Shown here: in pieces, positions 1-6,982 of the stretch
How the letters are laid out: each line of letters opens with the position of its first letter
How positions within the stretch are numbered: position 1 is the first letter of the stretch
From: JACPFJ01 sp041738275
GTDB taxonomy: Bacteria > Desulfobacterota > Desulfuromonadia > Geobacterales > Pseudopelobacteraceae
Direction of reading: 5' to 3'
Assembly (NCBI GenBank): GCA_041738275.1
Contig: JBGSQD010000114.1
Coordinates: 1 to 64,000 of the forward strand
Length of the DNA stretch: 64,000 nucleotides
Program-made: the position numbers and the translations under genes
The notes under the pieces: model-generated
Seen by the model: the letters and a program-made list of their open reading frames with translations, nothing else
Told to the model about the DNA's origin: nothing
The model's database searches: none

Positions 1-237
1 CTGGCCATGATCTTCGGCATGATGCCGCTCTTCCTGGCCCTGGGCGCCGGCGCCGAAGGGCGCGCTCCCATGGCCCGCGCCGTGGTGGGTGGGCTGTTGA
101 CCTCGACCCTGCTGACCCTGCTGGTGGTGCCGGTCATGTACACCTACATGGATGACCTGGGTAGTTGGCTGAAGGGCAAGTGGAAGGGTAAAGCCCACCA
201 CAGAGACACGGAGACACGGAGGACTTCGCATGTTTGA
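1..237 (+). CDS. RND efflux transporter, C-terminal end (5' cut by window edge)
   Basis: The reading frame is already open at base 1. The visible part (LGAGAEGRAPMARAVVGGLL, then VVPVMYTYMDD) matches the last transmembrane helices of AcrB/CusA-type RND pumps, which export drugs or metals across the inner membrane together with a periplasmic adaptor and a TolC channel. The tolC-like gene follows at 598, so this is an efflux operon. The last residues (HHRDTETRRTS) are encoded by the left arm of an inserted inverted repeat, so the native C-terminus was probably replaced by the insertion. The stop overlaps the next gene by 8 bases. The family is clear; the substrate cannot be told. Confidence 0.85.
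   Translation: MAMIFGMMPLFLALGAGAEGRAPMARAVVGGLLTSTLLTLLVVPVMYTYMDDLGSWLKGKWKGKAHHRDTETRRTSHV
195..223 (+). repeat. Left inverted-repeat arm of the GxxExxY unit
   Basis: This arm is built from near-tandem CACGGAGA units. Its reverse complement recurs at 637-665 with 25 of 29 bases matching. The arms bracket the GxxExxY gene. This arm is translated as the C-terminal tail of the RND pump. Confidence 0.8.
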
Positions 238-601
238 TCGAGAGATAACTGAGGCCATTATTGGATGTGCGATCGAAGTACACAGGGAACTTGGTCCAGG
301 ATTACTCGAATCTGCATATGAAGAATGTCTGTGTTATGAGTTATCCATGCGCAGAATACCAGTGGAACGCCAAGTTGTTCTTCCTGTTGTCTATAAAGGT
401 AACAAACTTGATTCAGTTTATAGAATAGATCTGCTTATTGACCGGAAGGTAGTTGTTGAATTGAAGAGTATTGAAAAGCTGTTACCGATCCATGATGCCC
501 AGCTTTTAACGTACCTCAAGTTGACAGGAATTAAAACCGGCTTACTTCTCAACTTCAATGCAGCCGTCTTGAAGGATGGCCTACGTCGGATGGTATTATG
601 A
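230..601 (+). CDS. GxxExxY family protein (PD-(D/E)XK nuclease-like)
   Basis: A 123-residue protein with the family signature G-L-L-E-S-A-Y at about residues 24-30, preceded by AIEVHRELGPG, and a nuclease-like core with VYRIDLLIDRKVVVELKS (an acidic residue, then ExK) at about 63-80. The family (TIGR04256/PF13366) is widespread, patchily distributed and of unknown function. The gene sits between the two arms of an imperfect inverted repeat (195-223 and 637-665) and is more A+T-rich than its neighbours, both signs of acquisition. Its start overlaps the RND stop and its stop overlaps the tolC start (ATGA), so it is embedded in the efflux operon. Family assignment is firm; biochemical activity is not established. 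Confidence 0.85.
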   Translation: MFDREITEAIIGCAIEVHRELGPGLLESAYEECLCYELSMRRIPVERQVVLPVVYKGNKLDSVYRIDLLIDRKVVVELKSIEKLLPIHDAQLLTYLKLTGIKTGLLLNFNAAVLKDGLRRMVL

Positions 602-1929
602 AATCTGTCCTGTCTTTATTTGTATTGTTATTGACCTTCTTCGTGTCTCCGTGCCTCCGTGGTGGATTTAATTATTCCCATGCCGCCGAGATTCGCACCC
701 TGACCCTGGACCAGGCACTTTCCATTGCCATGGACAAGAACCGTGACATCGAAAAGGCCCGCGAGTACGCCAGGTACGTGCAGGGGAAATATGTGGAGGA
801 GCGTTCGGCGGCGCTGCCGCAGCTGTCTCTCAACGGCTCTGTCATGCTGTCCCAGGATGACAGCCAAAAGGCGCTGCTCGGCATATCGCCGCGCCAGTAC
901 AGCCGGGTGGTTGACCTGACCCTTTCCCAGCCGCTGTACACCTGGGGCAAGGTGAACGCAGCCATCCGCGCGGCCAAGGTCGGGTTGAAGACTGCCGATG
1001 AACAGCTACGCCTGTATCAACAGTCAACATACCGTGATGTGTCCACGGCCTTTTACGACATCCTGCTGGCCAGGGAGCTTAATACCCTGGCCAGTGAAAA
1101 CCTGGCGCAGAAGCAGCGTCTCCTGGAGGAATCCCGGCGCAAGTACGCCGCAGGTGTGGCTACGGATTACGATGTGCTGGCAGCTGAGGTGGCGGTGGAA
1201 AATGCCCGTCCGGAGGTGATCCGCAGCGCAAACAGCATCCGCGCGGCCCGGGAACGGCTGCGCTTTCTGCTGGCGCTGGAGGGTCAGGAGCTGGATGTGA
1301 GCGGTACGCTGGTGACAACGGTTGATCCGGCCAAGAGCTATGAGCAGGCATTGCTGATCGCCCGCGATAAGCGCCCGGAATTGAGCGATCTGCATCACCG
1401 TATCGGTATCTATCAGGAGCTGGTGACCATCGCCAACGCCGAGAACAAGCCGCGGCTCGATCTCAAGGGCGGCGCCGGCTGGCACTGGCTGGAGGCCAAG
1501 GACAACAATCTCAGTGAGAATGGCAACGGCGCGGCCTGGAATATCGGCGTCTATCTCTCCTTTCCCTTTTTCGACGGTCTCAAGACGAACGGCAAGGTCA
1601 CCCAGGCCAGGAGCGATCTGCGTACCAAGGAGATCGAGGCAGCCAAGCTGCTGGACAATATTGCGCTGGAGATACGCAACGCGAGCGATGCGGTCAAGGA
1701 GGCGGCAGACATCGTATCGGCCCTGGGCGGAACGGTCATCCAGGCCGAGCGGCTGGTGCAAATGGCCGAGAAGGGGTTCGAGTTCGGGGTGAAGATCCGG
1801 CTGGAGGTGGACGACGCCCAGCTCAATCTGCTGCAGGCCAGGAGCAATCTGGCCCGGGCGCAGCGGGATTACCTGGTGGCCAGGGTTAATTACGAGTGGG
1901 CCATGGGTGTGGCAGGGGAGTCGCCTTGA
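598..1929 (+). CDS. TolC-like outer membrane efflux protein
   Basis: A 443-residue outer membrane channel of the TolC/OEP family, the exit duct of the RND pump encoded upstream. Two repeated halves with long coiled-coil segments are visible (LTLDQALSIAMDKNRDIEKA near the mature N-terminus, then long Ala/Glu/Arg-rich stretches around 160-220 and 360-430) and LSQPLYTWGKVNAAI is the usual OEP motif. An N-terminal hydrophobic stretch ends at SHAA, a plausible signal cleavage site. Part of that signal peptide (FFVSPCLRGG) is encoded by the right arm of the inserted inverted repeat, so the current start and signal peptide appear to come from the insertion. Start ATG overlaps the stop of the GxxExxY gene. 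Confidence 0.9.
   Translation: MKSVLSLFVLLLTFFVSPCLRGGFNYSHAAEIRTLTLDQALSIAMDKNRDIEKAREYARYVQGKYVEERSAALPQLSLNGSVMLSQDDSQKALLGISPRQYSRVVDLTLSQPLYTWGKVNAAIRAAKVGLKTADEQLRLYQQSTYRDVSTAFYDILLARELNTLASENLAQKQRLLEESRRKYAAGVATDYDVLAAEVAVENARPEVIRSANSIRAARERLRFLLALEGQELDVSGTLVTTVDPAKSYEQALLIARDKRPELSDLHHRIGIYQELVTIANAENKPRLDLKGGAGWHWLEAKDNNLSENGNGAAWNIGVYLSFPFFDGLKTNGKVTQARSDLRTKEIEAAKLLDNIALEIRNASDAVKEAADIVSALGGTVIQAERLVQMAEKGFEFGVKIRLEVDDAQLNLLQARSNLARAQRDYLVARVNYEWAMGVAGESP
637..665 (-). repeat. Right inverted-repeat arm of the GxxExxY unit
   Basis: Reverse complement of the arm at 195-223 (25 of 29 identical). It lies inside the tolC-like gene and encodes part of its signal peptide. Confidence 0.8.
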
Positions 1930-2040
1930 TTTCATCTTTGATTTGAAATTGGAGTAGATGCAGCGACAACTGCTTTATGCTGCCGGGAAGCCGCTACAAA
2001 GTTCTTGAACCCCTGCCCGCTTTGCCGTAAACTTCCCCCC

Positions 2041-3120
2041 ATGTCAACCTTCGAAACCATTGCCGCAAAAGTCCGTAACAGCCAGCGCATATCCGCTGCA
2101 GAGGCCTTGACCCTGTTCAATTCCAACGATCTGCTGGCCATCGGCGAACTGGCCGCGCTGGCCAATGAACGCAGAAACGGGAAGAACGTCTTCTTCAATG
2201 TCAACCGCCATATCAATCCCACCAACATCTGTGTCAACCGCTGCGCCTTCTGCGCCTTTTCCCGCACCGCCGGCGAGGAGGGGGCCTATACCCTGGCACT
2301 GGACGAGATCTGTCGTCGGGCCAAGGAGGCCGAGGCCGAAGGCGCCACCGAGGTGCACATTGTCGGCGGACTGCACCCCGAGCTGGCATTCGAGTTTTAC
2401 GAGGATATGATCAAGGCCATCCGGAAAAACTCACCCTCCCTGCACATCAAGGCCTTCACCGCAGTGGAGATTGAATATTTTTCCCGGATAGCCAACCTGG
2501 CCATCGAACAGGTGCTGGAGCGCCTCAAAGTCGCCGGGCTCGGCTCCATGCCAGGTGGGGGGGCGGAGATCCTGGTGGAAGATGTCAGGCAGAAGATCTG
2601 CCCGGAAAAGATCTCAGGCCAGCGCTGGCTGGAGATTATCCGCCTGGCCCATCTGGCCGGGTTGAAAACCAACGCCACCATGTTGTACGGACATCTGGAA
2701 TCCACTGCCGACAGGGTGGCGCACATGGACATGCTGCGGACCCTGCAGGATGAGACCAGCGGCTTCCAGGCCTTTATCCCCCTGGCATTCCAGCCGGAGA
2801 ACTCCGACCTGAAGCTGGACATCAAGGCGACCTCGGGGCTTGACGACCTGAAGACCCTGGCCATAGCCCGCATCTTCCTGGATAATTTCGACCATATAAA
2901 GGCCTACTGGATCATGCTGGGAGAGAAGATCGCCCAGGTCTCGCTGGCCTTCGGGGTCAACGACCTGGATGGCACCGTGGTGGAGGAAAAGATCGGCCAT
3001 GACGCCGGGGCCCAGAGCCCGCAGTCCCTGACCAAGGAGGGCATTATCCGCCTGATCAGGAAGGCAGGCAAGATTCCGGTTGAGCGGAATACCCTGTATA
3101 AAGCGATCCGCAGCTATTGA
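2041..3120 (+). CDS. mqnE: Aminofutalosine synthase MqnE (radical SAM)
   Basis: A radical SAM enzyme of the futalosine route to menaquinone: it joins the enolpyruvyl group of the 3-enolpyruvylbenzoate ether of chorismate to adenosine, giving aminofutalosine. The Cx3Cx2C cluster motif CVNRCAFC is at about residues 64-71, followed by GGLHPELAFEFYEDM, KAFTAVEIEYF and SMPGGGAEIL, which distinguish MqnE from MqnC. The frame extends to a TTG at 2005, but ATG 2041 gives the usual N-terminus (MSTFETIAAKV); no strong ribosome site is visible before either. mqnC lies 20 kb away at 23683. The next gene starts one base inside this stop (TGATG). Confidence 0.93.
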   Translation: MSTFETIAAKVRNSQRISAAEALTLFNSNDLLAIGELAALANERRNGKNVFFNVNRHINPTNICVNRCAFCAFSRTAGEEGAYTLALDEICRRAKEAEAEGATEVHIVGGLHPELAFEFYEDMIKAIRKNSPSLHIKAFTAVEIEYFSRIANLAIEQVLERLKVAGLGSMPGGGAEILVEDVRQKICPEKISGQRWLEIIRLAHLAGLKTNATMLYGHLESTADRVAHMDMLRTLQDETSGFQAFIPLAFQPENSDLKLDIKATSGLDDLKTLAIARIFLDNFDHIKAYWIMLGEKIAQVSLAFGVNDLDGTVVEEKIGHDAGAQSPQSLTKEGIIRLIRKAGKIPVERNTLYKAIRSY

Positions 3121-4172
3121 TGTTATCCCTGTCACCCTCCCGCTGCAGCCGGGAGGCGCAAAATAATCTTGATCTGCTCATCTCGCGCAATCTTACCGCC
3201 AGCTCCTTCCAAAATGCCATCCGCAGCCTGAATGAACGCTTCCGGGTCTATGCCTCAACCAGTCCTGCCCCGCTACCTGCTCCCGGTCTGATCGTAACCC
3301 CGGAGATCCGCTGCCAGAGCGAGCTTTATCTCCCTGTTGCAGAGATCGCGCCCACCTTTCAGAAGCTTTATAGCTGCTCGTTGACCTATCCGCCGTTTCT
3401 TTCCAGCACCCCGTTCCATAATTCCCTGAGCTGGGCAGATGTATTCTCGCAACTACCGCCAAGTGCACAGTTCAACGCCAACCCGGCCCGACTGCTGGAA
3501 CAGCTGTTGTCAGATCATGACCTGTTGGTGGCATTCCTGTTCGCCTCGTTTCTGCCGAACCGTTTTTACGGCGGGTTCGAGCGCTATCCGCAACAAGCGG
3601 ATTTCATCCGGGAGTGGCTGAAGAAGCTGCATTCGGGTACGCTGCGCTGCCTGGATGCAGCCTGCGGCACCGGGGAGGACACCTATCTTCTTGCCGGCCT
3701 GCTGATGAAACGCTGCTTGCCTGCGGAGAAGGTACGGATAGAAGGGTGGACCATCGAGCCGCTGGAGGTCTGGGCCGCCGGACATTGCAGCTTTCCCCAT
3801 GACCTCGGGCGCGAAGCGATCTTCCGGGAGAAAACCTGCGAACTTTTTGAGCAGGGCTTTAACACCCGCATCCGCTTTCGCAGCGTTGACCTGCTTGGCC
3901 CGCCAGAGACGGAACAGTTCGATCTGATCCTGTGTAATGGCCTGCTGGGCGGGCCGATCATCAATTCTGCAGAGAGTATGGAGCTTGTGGCGGCTAACCT
4001 GGAGCGTCTTCTTGCGCCGGGAGGGCTCCTGCTGACTGCCAACCATTTCCATGGCGGCTGGCAACAGAAATGCCCACAGGAAAACCTGCGGGCACTGTTT
4101 GAAGAGAATAGCCTGAAAACCTTTACAGCGGGCGAGGGGATCGGGGGGCATAAACCTATAAACGGCAATTGA
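3120..4172 (+). CDS. CheR-like SAM-dependent methyltransferase
   Basis: A 350-residue protein. The SAM-binding glycine motif LDAACGTGEDTYLLAGLL lies near residues 178-195, and the following IEGWTIEPLEVWAAG resembles the second strand of CheR-type methyltransferases. Further on, FDLILCNGLLG and LLAPGGLLLTANHF fit the class I methyltransferase fold. The N-terminal 170 residues show no domain I recognise. It is coupled to mqnE by a TGATG junction, so a link to menaquinone synthesis or regulation is possible but unproven. A chemotaxis role is doubtful since no receptor or chemotaxis gene is nearby. The stop touches the left arm of the repeat element that follows. Confidence 0.7.
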   Translation: MLSLSPSRCSREAQNNLDLLISRNLTASSFQNAIRSLNERFRVYASTSPAPLPAPGLIVTPEIRCQSELYLPVAEIAPTFQKLYSCSLTYPPFLSSTPFHNSLSWADVFSQLPPSAQFNANPARLLEQLLSDHDLLVAFLFASFLPNRFYGGFERYPQQADFIREWLKKLHSGTLRCLDAACGTGEDTYLLAGLLMKRCLPAEKVRIEGWTIEPLEVWAAGHCSFPHDLGREAIFREKTCELFEQGFNTRIRFRSVDLLGPPETEQFDLILCNGLLGGPIINSAESMELVAANLERLLAPGGLLLTANHFHGGWQQKCPQENLRALFEENSLKTFTAGEGIGGHKPINGN

Positions 4173-4305
4173 ACCGCCGAACACGCCGAATAACGCCGAA
4201 AAAACCAAGAGTTATTATAAAAATGCAGTTCTCCTTTTTGGTTAGCCGAATGTCTTTACAAGCCTTTGACCTATCGGCGTGTATCGGCGTTCATCGGCGG
4301 TTAAC
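4171..4305. repeat. MITE-like inverted-repeat element without a gene
   Basis: The arms at 4173-4203 and 4271-4301 are each made of three 10-base units of the form ACGCCGATNA, in opposite orientation, around a 66-base A+T-rich core that has no credible reading frame. It lies between convergent genes. Arms of this composite type are often seen flanking GxxExxY genes, so this may be an empty or deleted relative of the unit at 195-665. Confidence 0.65.
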
Positions 4306-4323
4306 TGTTTTTTAAGGTTTCTA

Positions 4324-4362
4324 CAAAAAAACCGGGACGCTCGCCATCGCTGGCGTCCCGGT
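4324..4362 (-). terminator. Rho-independent terminator of gyrA
   Basis: On the minus strand, a 10-bp G+C-rich stem (ACCGGGACGC paired with GCGTCCCGGT) is followed by a run of seven T. It lies 43 bases after the gyrA stop. Confidence 0.9.
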
Positions 4363-4404
4363 TCTGATGCTTGATATCTGTTTCAGCTGGTAAGCGTATA
4401 CCGG

Positions 4405-6951
4405 CTATTCTTGCGCCTCGCCTTCTTCTTCCAACTCCTCTTCGTCCTCTTCCTTCTCGGCCAGTCTGGCCACGGCCACCACCTTTTCCTTCTCCTCGGT
4501 GGTGATCAGTCGCACACCCTGGGTGTTGCGACCGATGACGGAGAAGCCTGATACCGGCACGCGCAGTATCTTGCCGTTGTCTGTGATCACCATCAGGTCG
4601 TGATCGTCGGCCACCTGCATGACATTTACTACGGAACCATTCCTGTCGGTGGTCTTGATGGTGATGATCCCCTTGCCGCCCCTGGTCTGGTCGCGATACT
4701 CGTCCAGATCCGTGCGTTTGCCGTACCCGTTTTCGCAAACCGTGAAGATGGTCGAGCCGACCGCCTCGTTGTCCACGATCTCCATCCCGATCACGTGGTC
4801 ATCTTTGTTCAGATTCATGCCCCGCACACCGCGGGTGACTCGTCCCATGGAACGGGCATCCTCTTCATTGAATCGGATTGCCTTGCCGTTTCTGGAGGCC
4901 AGGAAGATATCCTTCTTGCCGTCGGTCAGGGCCACACCGATCAGTTTGTCCCCCTCATCCAGCTTGACTGCTATGATGCCGCCAACCCGCACGTTGGAGT
5001 ACTCGATCAACGGTGTCTTCTTGACCACGCCGTTCCTGGTGGCCATGAACAGGTAGGTATCCTCGCTGAACTCCTTGACCGGCAGAATGGTGGTGATCTT
5101 CTCGTCCATGGCCACGTTGACCAGGTTGACCACGGCCTTGCCCTTGGTCGTGCGGCTCCCCTCCGGGATTTCGTAGACCTTGATCCAGTACATGCGGCCG
5201 GCATCGGTGAAGCAGAGCAGGTAGTCCTTGGTCGAGGCGATAAAGAGCTGCTCGACAAAATCCTCCTCTTTGGTCTTCATGCCGGTCTTGCCCTTGCCGC
5301 CCCGGCGCTGGGAGCGGTACAGGTCCACGGCGCTCCGCTTGATGTAGCCGGTATGGGAGATGGTCACGACCATCTCCTCGTCCTCGATGGTATCCTCAAG
5401 GGAGATGTCGGCGGTCTGGTCGGCGATCTCCGAGCGGCGCTTGTCGCCAAACCTGTCCCGGATCTCGGTCAGCTCTCCGACGATGATCTTGAGGATCTCG
5501 GTGTCCGATGCCAGGATCTCCCGCAAACGGGCGATGAATTTCATGATCTCTTCGTACTCGGAGACAATCTTGTCCCGCTCCAGACCGGTAAGGCGCTGCA
5601 GGCGCATCTCCAGGATGGCCTGGGCCTGAATATCTGTCAGCTGCACCGAACTCTCAAAGCCGACCGGACGCGGAAGATTGAGCCTTGTCAGAAACTCCGG
5701 ATCAGCGAATTTGCCCTCCATCAGTCCCTGTTTGGCCTCGGGCGGGGTCTTGGACTCGCGGATCATTTCGATCACGGCATCGAGCCAATCCAGGGCGATC
5801 TTGAGACCTTCCAGGATATGGGCGCGGGCCAGGGCTTTCTTCAGTTCGAAATTGGTGCGGCGGGTAACAACCTCGCAACGATGCTCGACAAAGCAGTCCA
5901 TCATCTGGCGCAGGGTCAGCACACGTGGACGGTTGTGGACGATAGCCAGCATGATGATGCCGAAGGAAGTCTGCATCTGGGTCTGCTTGTAAAGCTGGTT
6001 GAGCAGCACCTCGGCATTCTCGTCCCGCTTGACCTCGATCACGATCCGCATGCCCTCGCGGTCGGACTCGTCGCGAATCTCGGTAATCCCCTCGATCTTC
6101 TTTTCCTTGACCAGCTCGGCGATCTTTTCAATCAGGCGGGCCTTGTTGACCTGGTAGGGCAGTTCGGTGATGATGATTGACTGCCGTTCCGATTTCTTGG
6201 CCGCCTCCACATGTGCCTTGGCGCGGATCTGGATAATGCCGCGGCCGGTAGTATAGGCGTCATAGATCCCCTGCCGTCCGTATATGGTGGCTCCGGTAGG
6301 GAAGTCCGGGCCAGGCACCAGTGCCAGCAGTTCGTCAAAGGTGATCTCCGGATTGTGGATGGTGGCGATGATGCCGTCGATCACCTCGATCAGGTTGTGG
6401 GGGGGGATGTTGGTGGCCATGCCGACAGCTATGCCGGTTGAACCGTTGACGAGCAGGTTGGGGAACTTGGACGGCAGGACCGTTGGTTCCAGCATCTCCT
6501 CGTTGTAGTTGGGGGCCATGGTGACTGTTTCTTTGTCCAGGTCGGCCAGCAGCTCATGGGTGAGCTGGCGCAGACGGATTTCAGTGTAACGCATGGCAGC
6601 CGCCCGGTCTCCATCAACGGAACCGAAGTTGCCCTGACCCTGAACAAGCATGTAGCGAAGGGAGAAGTCCTGGGCCATGCGCACGATGGTATCATAGGCG
6701 GCAGTATCGCCGTGGGGGTGGTACTTACCGATAACATCACCGACCACGCGGGCTGATTTCTTGTATGGTTTGTTGTAATCGTTGCCCATGTCATACATGG
6801 CATACAGGCAACGCCGGTGGACCGGCTTGAGTCCGTCGCGCACATCCGGCAGGGCGCGGCCGATGATGACCGACATGGCGTAATCCATGTAGGAGCGTTT
6901 CATCTCGTCTTCAATATTTACAGCTATCTTGGTTAACGGAGTGTTGATCAT
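4405..6951 (-). CDS. gyrA: DNA gyrase subunit A
   Basis: The 848-residue breaking-rejoining subunit of gyrase, which introduces negative supercoils as an A2B2 tetramer with GyrB. The catalytic tyrosine is Y122 in AAMRYTE. The quinolone-pocket region around residues 67-106 (GKYHPHGDTAAYD) is intact with Thr at the position of E. coli Ser83. The GyrA box SQRRGGKG starts the C-terminal pinwheel domain, required for supercoiling. The last 25 residues are very acidic, as in some gyrases where this tail tunes supercoiling. It is the last gene of the leftward dnaA-dnaN-recF-gyrB-gyrA series and ends at a strong terminator. Confidence 0.98.
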   Translation of the reverse strand: MINTPLTKIAVNIEDEMKRSYMDYAMSVIIGRALPDVRDGLKPVHRRCLYAMYDMGNDYNKPYKKSARVVGDVIGKYHPHGDTAAYDTIVRMAQDFSLRYMLVQGQGNFGSVDGDRAAAMRYTEIRLRQLTHELLADLDKETVTMAPNYNEEMLEPTVLPSKFPNLLVNGSTGIAVGMATNIPPHNLIEVIDGIIATIHNPEITFDELLALVPGPDFPTGATIYGRQGIYDAYTTGRGIIQIRAKAHVEAAKKSERQSIIITELPYQVNKARLIEKIAELVKEKKIEGITEIRDESDREGMRIVIEVKRDENAEVLLNQLYKQTQMQTSFGIIMLAIVHNRPRVLTLRQMMDCFVEHRCEVVTRRTNFELKKALARAHILEGLKIALDWLDAVIEMIRESKTPPEAKQGLMEGKFADPEFLTRLNLPRPVGFESSVQLTDIQAQAILEMRLQRLTGLERDKIVSEYEEIMKFIARLREILASDTEILKIIVGELTEIRDRFGDKRRSEIADQTADISLEDTIEDEEMVVTISHTGYIKRSAVDLYRSQRRGGKGKTGMKTKEEDFVEQLFIASTKDYLLCFTDAGRMYWIKVYEIPEGSRTTKGKAVVNLVNVAMDEKITTILPVKEFSEDTYLFMATRNGVVKKTPLIEYSNVRVGGIIAVKLDEGDKLIGVALTDGKKDIFLASRNGKAIRFNEEDARSMGRVTRGVRGMNLNKDDHVIGMEIVDNEAVGSTIFTVCENGYGKRTDLDEYRDQTRGGKGIITIKTTDRNGSVVNVMQVADDHDLMVITDNGKILRVPVSGFSVIGRNTQGVRLITTEEKEKVVAVARLAEKEEDEEELEEEGEAQE

Positions 6952-6982
6952 TGCTACCTCGTATATGCCTCAGTAATTAATA

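Noticed and set aside
1024..1935. 303-codon minus-strand frame opposite the first tolC-like gene
   Set aside because: Shadow frame; the sense frame has full OEP features.
4600..6180. 526-codon plus-strand frame opposite gyrA
   Set aside because: It is the antisense shadow of gyrA codon bias; no start context and no family resemblance.
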